Positions 1-11,402 of a stretch of 64,000 bases of DNA are shown piece after piece. Each line of letters opens with the position of its first letter. Position 1 is the first letter of the stretch. A program made the translations under genes and the position numbers. Source of the stretch: Chloroflexota bacterium (lineage in GTDB: Bacteria; Chloroflexota; Limnocylindria; Limnocylindrales; CSP1-4). The stretch covers positions 31,531 to 95,530 of the forward strand of contig JAJXUG010000008.1 in the NCBI GenBank assembly GCA_021783095.1, in the 5' to 3' direction. The notes below the pieces were generated by a model. The model did no database searches, had not been told where the DNA came from, and saw nothing but the letters and a program-made list of their open reading frames with translations.

Positions 1-2
1 GG

Positions 3-278
3 CTCCGCAAGGCGATCGGCGCCAGCCGCTCCGACATCCTCGGCCAGTTCCTGATCGAGGCCGTGTTCCTGACCACGCTCGGCGGCATCGCGGGCGGGGT
101 CGTCGGGATCCTCGTGTCCGTCGGGATCGCCAGGTTCACCACGGTGCATGCCACCGTCACCTTCCCCTCGCTGCTGCTCGCCGTCGGGGTCAGCGCCCTG
201 GTCGGGCTCGCCTTCGGCCTGTACCCGGCGCGCCGCGCCGCGCGTCTCCAGCCCATCGTCGCGCTCCGGACCGAGTGA
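3..278 (+). CDS. ABC transporter permease (FtsX/MacB-like), C-terminal part, truncated by window start
   Basis: Frame 3 reads LRKAIGASRSDILGQFLIEAV...GLYPARRAARLQPIVALRTE, the typical MacB-type permease C-terminus. Confidence 0.85.
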   Translation, partial: LRKAIGASRSDILGQFLIEAVFLTTLGGIAGGVVGILVSVGIARFTTVHATVTFPSLLLAVGVSALVGLAFGLYPARRAARLQPIVALRTE

Positions 279-874
279 CGCGCGATGCCGTGACCCCTCC
301 GACACCCCTCCAGCCGCGACCCGAGCACCGGGTCACCACCCCCACGGAGCACATGATGAACGCCGCCACCCCCCAGACGCCCGAGCTCGACTACCACTTC
401 ACAACCCCGCGGCCCGCCGCCAGGCGATCCTCGAGGCGGACCCCCCTCATGGCCGCCGCGGCCCTCGTCATCGCCCTCATCGGCTTCGGCGGCGGTTTCG
501 CGGTCGCGGACGCCACGGCCGCGAAACCCGCTGGACGGACCTTCTCAGGCGTCAACGGACAGGGGGCCGGCGGCGGGGGAGGGGCGTCCGGGACCGTCGC
601 CTCGGTGTCCTCGACCCAGATGACCGTGACCACGCAGGCAGGCGGGTCCAAGCTCGTCCTGCTCTCGCCCACGACCACCGTCACCCAGGTCTCCTCGACG
701 CCGGCCGCCATCTCGGCCATCGCCAACGGGACCCGGGTGACCGTCATCGGCACGACCAACCCTGACGGGAGCGTCACGGCCACGCAGGTCGTGATCGGCA
801 ACGTGGGCGCATTCGGCCGCAACCGATCGTTCGGCGCGGGCGGCGCATCGCCGGCCGCGAGCACCGCCCCCTGA
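275..874 (+). CDS. Membrane-anchored/secreted protein with DUF5666-like region
   Basis: Single N-terminal TM, Gly-rich linker, GTVASVSSTQMTV...TRVTVIGTTNPDGSVTATQVV; start may be about 353. Confidence 0.55.
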   Translation: MTRDAVTPPTPLQPRPEHRVTTPTEHMMNAATPQTPELDYHFTTPRPAARRSSRRTPLMAAAALVIALIGFGGGFAVADATAAKPAGRTFSGVNGQGAGGGGGASGTVASVSSTQMTVTTQAGGSKLVLLSPTTTVTQVSSTPAAISAIANGTRVTVIGTTNPDGSVTATQVVIGNVGAFGRNRSFGAGGASPAASTAP

Positions 875-1014
875 CGGCGCCGATCCCAGCGCATCCAGTT
901 CGTGGTGCCCCCGTCCGGATCATCCGGGCGGGGGCATCGCCACGTGGCGATCCTGCCGGTGCCGCCCAGTGCCACGGCCTCGACGCGTGCACCCTGCGCG
1001 CGAGGTCGGCCCGG

Positions 1015-1542
1015 CTATGCGGCGTCGACCGTGTCGACTGCGGCGCCCGCGTCGACGACGTCGGCGGCATCGACCCGCCGGAGCCGCAGACAGTGCTGGA
1101 CGCGGAACATCCGCAGGCTCCGTTGATCCGAGAGAGGGAAGCGGGACTCGACCGTCGCGAGCGGGACGAGCTCGGGCCGGACAACCGGATGGACCTGGCC
1201 GTCCTTGGCGATCGTCGCGCTGCCGCTCGCGAGGACGTTCCTGACCCAGTTCGACTGCGTCCCGTACGGGAGCGCGATCAGGAACCCGTCCTCCGTGGCG
1301 ATCGCGTCCACCGGGGTTGCGAGGGCGCGACCCGAGGTCCGCCCCACGTGCCGGACCACCGACGTCGTGGCGCCCCGCGAGCCCGCCGTCCGCATCTGCA
1401 GCGGGTTGAACAGGCGGCTGAACCGGCGCAGGAGGTCGACGGCGAGCCGCTTCCGCGCGCGCACGCCGAGCAGCACGAGGACGGCGATTGCCAGGATGGC
1501 GACAACGCCGCCGCCGACGATGATGAGCAGTGTCCCGAGCAC
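1015..1542 (-). CDS. Deazaflavin-dependent nitroreductase (DDN/DUF385-like)
   Basis: RHVGRTSGRALATPVDAI...FLIALPYGTQSNWVRNVLASGSATI motif. Confidence 0.75.
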   Translation of the reverse strand: MLGTLLIIVGGGVVAILAIAVLVLLGVRARKRLAVDLLRRFSRLFNPLQMRTAGSRGATTSVVRHVGRTSGRALATPVDAIATEDGFLIALPYGTQSNWVRNVLASGSATIAKDGQVHPVVRPELVPLATVESRFPLSDQRSLRMFRVQHCLRLRRVDAADVVDAGAAVDTVDAA

Positions 1543-1576
1543 CTTCCAAACCTCCTGAACCTGGCCGTGCTACGCT

Positions 1577-1621
1577 GTAAGCCGCAGATGACGCCGTAAG
1601 CCTACGATTACACCGTAAGCC
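1577..1621. promoter_or_regulatory. Three GTAAGCC direct repeats at exact 19-bp spacing, candidate TetR operator array
   Basis: GTAAGCC at 1577-1583, 1596-1602, 1615-1621 between divergent genes. Confidence 0.6.
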
Positions 1622-1645
1622 TGTCAAGGCCTGCTGGAGGACGAC

Positions 1646-2314
1646 ATGGCCGCCACTGACGGACGGGCGCGCCGCCGGGCGCCACTGACGAGGGCACGCG
1701 TGCTGCAGGCCGCCGTCAAGCTGGCCGATCGGGGCGGGCTGTCGAGCCTGTCGATGCGCAAGCTCGGTCAGGCGCTCGGCGTGGAGGCGATGTCGCTGTA
1801 CAAGCACGTCGCCGACAAGGACGACATCCTCGACGGCATCGTCGACGCCGTGTTCGCCGAGGTCGCGCTGCCCGCCGCCGACGCCGATTGGCGGGCCGCG
1901 ATGCGGACTCGAGCCCTCGCGGCCCGGCAGGTGCTGCTCCGCCACCCGTGGGCGATCGGCCTGCTGGATTCGCGGCGCAGCCCCGGCCCCGCGACCGTCC
2001 GCCACCACGACGCGGTGATCGGGAGCCTGCGGCGGGGCGGCTTCTCGATCGAGATGGCGGCCCACGCCTTCTCGCTGCTCGACAGCTACATCTACGGCTT
2101 CGCGCTCCAGGAGGCCAGCCTGCCCTACGCCCCCGAGGAGATCAAGCAGGCGGCGACGGACATGCTCCCGGGGACCAGCCCGGACGCCTATCCCCATCTC
2201 GCGGAGATGCTGGCCGAGTTCGCCCTCAAGCCCGGCTACTCGTACGACGCGGAGTTCGAGTTCGGGCTCGACCTCATCCTCGATGGCCTGGCCCGACGCG
2301 GCGGCCTGGGCTGA
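1646..2314 (+). CDS. TetR/AcrR family transcriptional regulator
   Basis: N-terminal [52 protein letters not shown]. Confidence 0.9.
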   Translation: MAATDGRARRRAPLTRARVLQAAVKLADRGGLSSLSMRKLGQALGVEAMSLYKHVADKDDILDGIVDAVFAEVALPAADADWRAAMRTRALAARQVLLRHPWAIGLLDSRRSPGPATVRHHDAVIGSLRRGGFSIEMAAHAFSLLDSYIYGFALQEASLPYAPEEIKQAATDMLPGTSPDAYPHLAEMLAEFALKPGYSYDAEFEFGLDLILDGLARRGGLG

Positions 2315-2339
2315 CCATCGACATCCTGGGGCGACGCTG

Positions 2340-3089
2340 CTAGGTGGGCCGTCCCCAGATGACGACGCCCGCGACGCCACACCGGAGCGGATCGAGGCCG
2401 TGGCGCGCGAACACGGCGCGGACCCCGGCATCGAAGCGAGCGGCGCGATCGCCCAGTCGAACGCGAGCGAGCGTGCTGGTGCTGTGGAGCATCTCGATGT
2501 AGTCGTCGACCGATTGCTCGAACGGCATCGGCTCCGTCCGCTGCCGACCCTGGATCGCGAACCGGCCGGAGGCACTGAGCTCGTCCATGAGGTCTGGGGT
2601 CTCGCGGTGGTGGTCGATCTCGGAGTGCTCGCGGATGACAGCCTCGAGCTCAGGCCGGTACGGGCCATGGACGATCTCGGTGTCGGCCACCGCAACCACC
2701 GCGTCCGGGGCAAGAGCCTCGCGAAGTCGGGCAAGGGCCACCTCGGGGTCGAGCCAGTGCAGGCTGGCGCCCGCGGTGATCAGGCCGTACTGGGGCGACA
2801 GCGGAGCGTCCTCCGCGCGACCACGGATCCACTGGAGGCGCCGGTCGGCGCCACCGGGCAGACGCCGGCCCTCGTCGATCATCGCGGCGGAGGGATCGAC
2901 GGCATCGACGCGCTCGGCGAAGCCCACCATCCGTCGTGCCAGCGCGCCGGTGCCCGCACCGACGTCCAGAATCGTGCGCGGGGCGACCAGCAGGCCGCGT
3001 AGCGTGGTCAGCACCTCGTCCGGATACGGCGCGCGGTGGCGGTACAAGCGCGCAACCTCGGGGTCAGTGAAGACAGCTCCCAACGTCAT
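2340..3089 (-). CDS. Class I SAM-dependent methyltransferase
   Basis: ILDVGAGTGALARRM motif I, Methyltransf_11-like. Confidence 0.85.
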   Translation of the reverse strand: MTLGAVFTDPEVARLYRHRAPYPDEVLTTLRGLLVAPRTILDVGAGTGALARRMVGFAERVDAVDPSAAMIDEGRRLPGGADRRLQWIRGRAEDAPLSPQYGLITAGASLHWLDPEVALARLREALAPDAVVAVADTEIVHGPYRPELEAVIREHSEIDHHRETPDLMDELSASGRFAIQGRQRTEPMPFEQSVDDYIEMLHSTSTLARVRLGDRAARFDAGVRAVFARHGLDPLRCGVAGVVIWGRPT

Positions 3090-3204
3090 CCTTCGATACC
3101 TCTCGCAGGCGTCTCATCCTGACGGTTCCCGGCCTCGCTCGCCACCGACGATGAGCGTGCAGAATGCGACGCCGGCGGTTCCTCCCCGAGGCGCGGGGCC
3201 CGCT

Positions 3205-3330
3205 GACGGGCGACCCGGCGCCGGCGACCCGTCGCCAGCGAGCCAGCGCCTGCGCCCCCGGTGCCGGCGACCCAGGCCCGCGCCCCGGCGCCGGCGACCC
3301 GGCTCCTGCGCCCCAGCGCCGGCGACCCAA
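3205..3330. repeat. GC-rich minisatellite with GYGCCGGCGACCC core
   Basis: Core at 3218, 3261, 3288, 3316 (spacing 43, 27, 28) in an intergenic region. Confidence 0.7.
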
Positions 3331-3471
3331 CTATGTGTTGGGAGGCGATGCCGCGAACGTGGCCCATGCGCAGAACCCCGACTTCGCGCACGGTCCACGC
3401 ACGCGGACCCGGCTGGTGACCCCACCGTGAGTCACGGCAGACGCATCCGGATGCCCGAGCCCGCCGAGCCC

Positions 3472-3546
3472 TTGACGCGCGTTTGTCAACCCCTTGACAT
3501 GGGGGTACAGTCCGTCGTCACGTGGCTTGTCAAGACTTGACAAGCC
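3472..3546. promoter_or_regulatory. Cluster of TTGAC/GTCAA inverted repeats upstream of and overlapping the dnaG start
   Basis: TGTCAA-CCCC-TTGACA at 3484-3499 and GGCTTGTCAAG-A-CTTGACAAGCC at 3524-3546, plus TTGAC at 3472. Confidence 0.65.
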
Positions 3547-5549
3547 CGTACGTGTATCCGCCGGAACCCGCCGGCGGACAGCGGGGACTGGAGCAGCGAT
3601 TGGCCGTCGGCGTCGTGGCCGAGATCAAGGGCCGCCTCCCCGTCGCGGACGTGGTGGGGGAGACCGTCCAGCTGAAGAAGGCCGGCACCACCCTCAAGGG
3701 CCTGTGCCCGTTCCACGGCGAGAAGACCCCGAGCTTCGTCGTGACGCCCGCCCGCGACACCTGGCACTGCTTCGGCTGCAGCAAGCACGGCGACATCTTC
3801 ACGTTCCTGATGGAGCGCGACGGCCTGGCCTTCCCCGAGGCGCTCGCCCAGCTGGCCGCTCGCGCCGGCGTGGAGCTCGACGAGCGCACGAAGCGCGAAG
3901 ACGCGAGGAACGCCCGTCTGCGCGAGGTCATGGAGGCGGCGATCGCCTTCTACCACGCGGTCCTGGTGAGATCCAAGCAGGGCGAAGCCGCGCTCGGGTA
4001 CCTGCGCGGCCGGGGCTTCACCGACGAGATCATCGAGAAGCAGCAGCTGGGCTGGGCGCCGGGCGGCTGGGACACGCTGGGCCGAAACCTCGCCCGCAAG
4101 CGCCAGGTCACGCCGCAGGACCTCCTGGACGCGGGCCTCGCCAGCCCCCGCCAGCGCGGCGGCGGCGTGTACGACCGCTTCCGCGAGCGCGTCATCTTCC
4201 CCATCCGCGACCAGAACGGCCATGCGGTGGGCCTCGGAGGACGAATCCTCGGCAAGGAGGGGACCGACGAGGACGGCCGCGACCACGGCCCGAAATACCT
4301 CAACTCGCCGGCCACCCCGCTGTTCGACAAGAGCCGCACCCTGTACCTCATCGACCGCGCCAAGTCGGCCATCCGCAAGACCGGCCAGGCCGTCATCGTC
4401 GAGGGCTACACCGACGCGCTGATGGCCCACCAGGGCGGCTTCGAGAACGTCGTGGCCAGCCTGGGAACCGCGCTCACGCCCGGGCAGGTCGCGCTGATCA
4501 CCAGGTACGCGAAGCGGATCGCGCTCGCGTACGACGTCGACGCGGCCGGCGAGAAGGCCGGCACGTTCGGCGCCACCGCGCTCGAGGAGCTGATCCGCCA
4601 GCTGGCGCGCGACGACTCCGGCGTCGAGCTCGACGACGTGCGCGTGGTCCGGCTGCCGGAGGGCAAGGACCCCGACGAGGTGGTCCGCGACGAGCCCGAC
4701 CGCTGGCGCGAGGAGGTCCGGACCGCCCGCCCGATCGTCGACCACCTGATCGACGTCCACGCGCGCGCCCACGACCTGCGCACCCCCGGCGGCCAGGCCC
4801 GCTTCGTCGACGCGGTGCTGCCGATCATCCGCAACCTGCCCAACCCGGTCATGCGCGACGCCTACCTCGCCCGCGTCCGACAGGTCAGCGGGGTGGAGGA
4901 GCGCACGCTGCTCGAGGCGATGCACCGCCGCACGGACCGCGAGGGCGGCCGCCAGGACGGCCGCGACGGCCGCGACCGCTTCAGCGCCGAGGCCGTCACC
5001 GGCGCTGCCGACGCGCTGCCGGTCAAGGACATCCTGCGCGGCGTGTCGCCCACCGAGCAGCGCCTCCTCCGCCTCGTCCTGCTCGTCCCCGAGGCGCACG
5101 ACCAGCTGCTCGACGGCCTCGGCCCGGACCGCCTCCCGTCCCAGGTCGCCCGGGAGCTCTTCCGCGCGGTCGTCGAGTCGCGCGCCCCGGACGACCACGG
5201 CGTGCGGCCGGCCTGGTCGCTCTCGAAGGTGCTCGAGGGCACCGATCCCGAGAGCCGCGCCCTGGGCCAGGCGCTCGTGTCGCGCGAGGGCCCTGACCCG
5301 CGTGACCTCACGGACCGCTCCCTCGCCTACGAGGTGGAGCGCCTGATCCTCGAGCTCGAGGACGCCGAGTGGCACGAGCGCTCGGCGTTCAACCACGACG
5401 CCACCGCCGAGGCCGAGCGCGACGGCGACCGCGAGGTCGTCGACCGCCTCCTCCTCGAGCGTCGCGCCCTCAACGAGCAGCGCCGGTCGCTCGACCGGCG
5501 ACGCAACGACACGCGCCTCCTGGGCCGAGCGGAGGTGCCGGCCCGCTGA
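3522..5549 (+). CDS. dnaG: DNA primase DnaG (start uncertain)
   Basis: CHC2 zinc finger CPFHGEKTPSF...WHCFGCSKHGD, TOPRIM VIVEGYTDALMAHQ. Confidence 0.97.
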   Translation: MACQDLTSPYVYPPEPAGGQRGLEQRLAVGVVAEIKGRLPVADVVGETVQLKKAGTTLKGLCPFHGEKTPSFVVTPARDTWHCFGCSKHGDIFTFLMERDGLAFPEALAQLAARAGVELDERTKREDARNARLREVMEAAIAFYHAVLVRSKQGEAALGYLRGRGFTDEIIEKQQLGWAPGGWDTLGRNLARKRQVTPQDLLDAGLASPRQRGGGVYDRFRERVIFPIRDQNGHAVGLGGRILGKEGTDEDGRDHGPKYLNSPATPLFDKSRTLYLIDRAKSAIRKTGQAVIVEGYTDALMAHQGGFENVVASLGTALTPGQVALITRYAKRIALAYDVDAAGEKAGTFGATALEELIRQLARDDSGVELDDVRVVRLPEGKDPDEVVRDEPDRWREEVRTARPIVDHLIDVHARAHDLRTPGGQARFVDAVLPIIRNLPNPVMRDAYLARVRQVSGVEERTLLEAMHRRTDREGGRQDGRDGRDRFSAEAVTGAADALPVKDILRGVSPTEQRLLRLVLLVPEAHDQLLDGLGPDRLPSQVARELFRAVVESRAPDDHGVRPAWSLSKVLEGTDPESRALGQALVSREGPDPRDLTDRSLAYEVERLILELEDAEWHERSAFNHDATAEAERDGDREVVDRLLLERRALNEQRRSLDRRRNDTRLLGRAEVPAR

Positions 5550-5646
5550 CAGCCCCCGCGACCACGCCAACGCCGTTCCGCCTCATCCGTGAGCGATCCC
5601 AGCGCCCCTGCGTCCCCACAGCGATACATCCGGAGGTCCCGCGGCC

Positions 5647-7638
<1,992 letters not shown>

Positions 7639-7816
7639 GGGCGACCACGGGGCAAGCCGCGCTCGTTGGACGGATCGGCGGGCGGGGCGCATGCTGGCGC
7701 TTCTGGATGAGGCGCGAGCCGACGCCCATCCCGTGGGCGTCCCGCCGGGCGGCTTCAACCGCCGACTCTCCTCACGCAGTGGCGGCACATCGCGCAGCCG
7801 CGCAAGGAGGTCGGCC

Positions 7817-8566
7817 ATGTCCGTCTCGGCAAGCCCCGATCTGTCAGACCCGGGCCCTCGGGGGCCCTTCGAGCACAGCACTGTCCCAGCGCGCCAGCTC
7901 CGGATCCTCGTCGTGGACGACCACGAGGTGGTCCGGCGCGGCCTGGTCGCGTTCCTCGATCGGAGGGAGCAGTTCCAGGTCGTGGCCGAGGCGGGGAGCT
8001 GCGCCGAGGCCATCGCGCAGGCGCGGCGGTTCCGACCCGATCTCGCGCTGCTCGACATCTCGCTCCCCGACGGTCCCGGGACGGTGGCCTGCCGCTCCCT
8101 GCTCGACGAGTTCCCTGACCTGCTCGTCGTGTTCCTCACGAGCTCGCCCGACGAGGTCGACGTGTTCGCCGCCATCACCGCCGGCGCACGCGGCTACGTC
8201 CTCAAGCAGACGCGGTCGGCTGCGCTGGTGCGGACGATCGAGGCCGTCGCGCGAGGCGAGTCCCTGTTCGATGCGGCCGTGACCGGCATGGTGCTCGATC
8301 GCGTGCGGCGCATCGCAACCGGGGGGTACCCGGACGACCTGGCGGGCCTCACCGCGCGCGAGCTCGAGATCGTGCCGCTGATCGCCGCCGGGCAGACGAA
8401 CAAGGAGATCGCCGCCGCGGTGTTCCTCTCGGATCGGACCGTGAAGAACTACGTCAGCTCGATCCTGGCCAAGCTCGGCCTGAGCCATCGCGCCCAGGTG
8501 CCCGGCTACATCGCCACCCACGACGTCGGTCGGCTGGGGCCGAATCGCGCGGCGACCAAGCGCTGA
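7817..8566 (+). CDS. NarL/LuxR-family response regulator
   Basis: Receiver domain ILVVDDHEVVRRGL...LLDISLPDGPG and LuxR HTH LTARELEIVPLIAAGQTNKEIAAAVFLSDRTVKNYVSSILAKLGL. Confidence 0.93.
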   Translation: MSVSASPDLSDPGPRGPFEHSTVPARQLRILVVDDHEVVRRGLVAFLDRREQFQVVAEAGSCAEAIAQARRFRPDLALLDISLPDGPGTVACRSLLDEFPDLLVVFLTSSPDEVDVFAAITAGARGYVLKQTRSAALVRTIEAVARGESLFDAAVTGMVLDRVRRIATGGYPDDLAGLTARELEIVPLIAAGQTNKEIAAAVFLSDRTVKNYVSSILAKLGLSHRAQVPGYIATHDVGRLGPNRAATKR

Positions 8567-8762
8567 TCGCAGCCGCCCTGCGGCCCGGCGCGAGGCGGCA
8601 TCCGCCGACGAGACACCCCGTTGCGCGAGACCGCCCCGGCGAGAGGGGGGTCCACGCCGGGGCGCTCCCAGCGTAGGCGGCCGGCTCACGCGCTGACTTT
8701 CGGCAGGGCGTCCTGCTCCCAGTTCGCGGCGGGCGCCGGCGATCCCCGGTAGTCTCCCGCGC

Positions 8763-9083
8763 ATGTCGTCCCAATACGCGCTGTTCCTCACGCTCACCGC
8801 GCTCGCCGTCGTGCTCGGGATCGCGGCCACGCAGGTCGTGGCGCGCCTCGGCGGGGGCCCGCGCAACGTCCTCGCCCACGTGTTCCCCGTGCTGACCGGG
8901 TTCGCCACGATGGGGGCGCTGGGCCACGCGCTGGGCGCGCACTTCGGGCCCACGGTGCCGTTGTACGGCTTCGAGATCTCGCTGCCCTGGGACATGGCGA
9001 TCGGGTTCGGGGGCGGGCTCGTCGGCGCCGCCATCCAGGTCGCTGTGGTTCGGGCGCTCCGGCGTCGGTCTCCGTCAGCCTGA
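8763..9083 (+). CDS. Small multi-pass membrane protein
   Basis: Three hydrophobic segments, basic C-terminus. Confidence 0.6.
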   Translation: MSSQYALFLTLTALAVVLGIAATQVVARLGGGPRNVLAHVFPVLTGFATMGALGHALGAHFGPTVPLYGFEISLPWDMAIGFGGGLVGAAIQVAVVRALRRRSPSA

Positions 9084-9123
9084 GCCCGATCTGCCCTGAC
9101 GCCGGCCTCCTCAGGATCACCCG

Positions 9124-9954
9124 TCAGGCGGGCATCGCCCCCGGCTCGTCGCCGGTCGCCACCGGCATGCCGGCGCGCGTCCAGTCGCTGTACGAGCCCT
9201 CGTACAGGAGGGGAGCGGGCAGTCCGGCGATCCGCATCGCCAGCGCGGCGTGGCAGGCGTTGACGCCGCTGCCGCAGCTGGTCACCACCTCGTCCCCCAG
9301 CGGGGCGAACCGCTCGCGCAGCGGCTCGGGGGTGAGGAACCGTCCGTCGGGGCCGAGGTTGCCCGGCAGCGGCAGGTTCACCGCGCTCGGGATGTGGCCC
9401 GCATAGGCGTCCACGGGCTCGAGGTCGCCGCGGTACCGCTCGTGGGCGCGGACATCGACGAGGCCGACGCTCCCCAGGCGCGAAGCCAGCGTCGCGCGGT
9501 CGATCACGCGGCTCCAGCGCCCCCGGAGCGTGAGGCGGCCAGGGGTGGGCGCTGCGATCGCCGTCGTGACGGGCAGCCCGGACTCGGACCAGGCGACGAG
9601 GCCGCCGTCGAGGACGCGGATCGACTGATGCCCGAGGTCGTCGAGCATCCACCACAGGCGGGCCGCGATCGTCCCTCCGACATCGTCGTACACCACCACG
9701 TCCGCATCGTCGGCCACGCCCAGCTCCGCCATCCGCTGCGCGAACGCGGCCGGCTCGGGGAGGGGGTGGCGGCCCGGGCCGCCGGGCGCCGTGAGGTCAC
9801 GGTCGAGATCGACCCAGACCGCGCCCGGCAGGTGCCCCTCGAGGTAGTCGCGGTGGCCCCGGCCGGGCTCCGTCAGCCACCAGCGCACGTCCAGCAGCCG
9901 GAGCGCGGGGTCGTCAAGACGTTCGGCGAGCGTCTCCGGGGAGATCAGGCACAT
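9124..9954 (-). CDS. sseA: Thiosulfate/3-mercaptopyruvate sulfurtransferase (two rhodanese domains)
   Basis: LLDVRWWL...HLPGAVWVDLDRDL, active-site-like TSCGSGVNACHAALA. Confidence 0.9.
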   Translation of the reverse strand: MCLISPETLAERLDDPALRLLDVRWWLTEPGRGHRDYLEGHLPGAVWVDLDRDLTAPGGPGRHPLPEPAAFAQRMAELGVADDADVVVYDDVGGTIAARLWWMLDDLGHQSIRVLDGGLVAWSESGLPVTTAIAAPTPGRLTLRGRWSRVIDRATLASRLGSVGLVDVRAHERYRGDLEPVDAYAGHIPSAVNLPLPGNLGPDGRFLTPEPLRERFAPLGDEVVTSCGSGVNACHAALAMRIAGLPAPLLYEGSYSDWTRAGMPVATGDEPGAMPA

Positions 9955-10058
9955 GCGCGGAGCATACCCGCGGGGGCGGTCTTGCCGGGCCTCCTCGGGC
10001 CCTCGTCGGCGGTCGCGTCCTGCTATGATCCCGCCTCGGCGCCGCGAGGCGTCATCGC

Positions 10059-10134
10059 TCCGGCGTAGCTCAGTTGGTAGAGCGGGTGACTGTTAATCAC
10101 TTGGTCGTAGGTTCGAGTCCTACCGCCGGAGCCA
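10059..10134 (+). tRNA. tRNA-Asn (anticodon GTT), CCA encoded
   Basis: Cloverleaf: acceptor TCCGGCG/CGCCGGA, anticodon loop CTGTTAA, T-arm GGTTCGAGTCC. Confidence 0.97.
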
Positions 10135-10165
10135 GCTACCTCTGGGTAGCACGTTTACCCAGGCG
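10123..10165. repeat. Candidate att direct repeat, left copy (tRNA-Asn 3' end plus downstream)
   Basis: CCGCCGGAGCCAGCTACCTCTGGGTAGCACGT matches 23216-23247 with one mismatch; similarity continues to CAGGCG. Confidence 0.75.
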
Positions 10166-10877
10166 AGTCCCAGCACGAATCCGCTGATTCGCCGCGGCTA
10201 CTGCGCGACGGCGCGTGTTAGGTTCGGTCCGCTTCGCCTCCCGCCGGTCCGTCGATCAGGAGCGCCAGTAGAGCAGCGAGGGCGAAGCATCTCGCGCTCG
10301 AGCTGCCCAGTCGCGACCCACCCCGTCGTCGTCGCCCGCACCGCCTGGACACGCCAACGGGGCACCGCCCCGCCACGCGTGAATCCCGAGTTCGGTGCTC
10401 GAGCTGGCCGCCATCGTCGCCGGTCCATCGACACCGGGGTCTTGATCCCGCGCAAGGCGGACTCCGGCCAGAGGTCCCGGCCGGCGACCTCAAGCAGACC
10501 ACGTGCCCCAGCTTCGCGCGCGAAGGTCAATGGCCCGCCCACGGTGAGGCGGTGCACGCCCGACGACGTCGGGCCAGCGCGCCGAGGGCAGCCGGCAGCG
10601 ACCGCGTGGCCAGTCGGCGGAGTCGGTCGCCGCCATCATCCTTGGGGAGCAGCCGGTGGAACCGCTCGGCCGGCCGGCATAGGCATCCCTGCCTACTTGC
10701 CGGGGGCGCGGGCACCGCGCATCCTGCGGGTGCGGCCCAGGCGTAGCCCGTGGCCGAGAGGAGGCAACGGTGGGTTGGGGGAGGGCCTCCCGCGTGAACG
10801 ACCGGCGGCGCGCTGCCAGCGCCGCCCTCGGGTGCAGCGATCCGAGGCCCGCCGGGGCTCACCATCGCCTCAGCGTC

Positions 10878-11369
10878 ATGCGGATGCTGCTCGGGCTGCT
10901 GGCAGTGGCGCTCATCGTCAGCGCCTGCCGCGCAGGGCCCGGCCCCGACCACTACGCGACGGTCCTGGACGGCCTAGGCGTGCCTTCCGCCTGGGAGCTC
11001 GTCCACACGACCGTCTTCTCGCTGACCGGCCCGGACCACGCGGTGGACCCCAGCCGCTCGCAGGACGACATCGGCTGCTTCGAGCCTCCGTGCCCGCGAC
11101 TGATCCGCTACTACATTGTCGACGGCCCGGGCTCCGACATCCTCGCGTCCGCGAGGGGCCTCCTCTCGGACGCCGGCTTCACCATCGGGCACGAATCTGC
11201 GCCCGCGTGCGACCCGCCACCGGCCTACAACTCGTGCGGGATCGACGCCACGCGCGGCTCGGATTTCGTCGACATCACGATCTACAGGCCCGGCGTCTCG
11301 ACCGCGGGGATCGGGAGCAGCGACCCCTCCAGGGTCGTGGTCACGGTCGAGGCGCGCCTCAACGAGTAG
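10878..11369 (+). CDS. Putative lipoprotein
   Basis: Lipobox MRMLLGLLAVALIVSACRAG. Confidence 0.65.
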   Translation: MRMLLGLLAVALIVSACRAGPGPDHYATVLDGLGVPSAWELVHTTVFSLTGPDHAVDPSRSQDDIGCFEPPCPRLIRYYIVDGPGSDILASARGLLSDAGFTIGHESAPACDPPPAYNSCGIDATRGSDFVDITIYRPGVSTAGIGSSDPSRVVVTVEARLNE

Positions 11370-11402
11370 CCCACCAGACGACTGCCAGCAAGGGGGAGAA
11401 GG

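Noticed and set aside
920-2734. Long minus-strand ORF (604 aa) and similar long antisense ORFs at 3486-5570, 5470-8178, 7844-9655, 11406-13388, 16406-18235, 47732-49444 and 49463-51067
   Set aside because: Arg/Pro/Gly/Ala- or Val/Leu/Asp/His-rich translations antisense to recognisable conserved genes; typical high-GC shadow ORFs.
10198-10760. ORFs immediately downstream of tRNA-Asn
   Set aside because: Low-quality, Arg/Pro-rich overlapping frames with no recognisable family; probably non-coding or degraded sequence.
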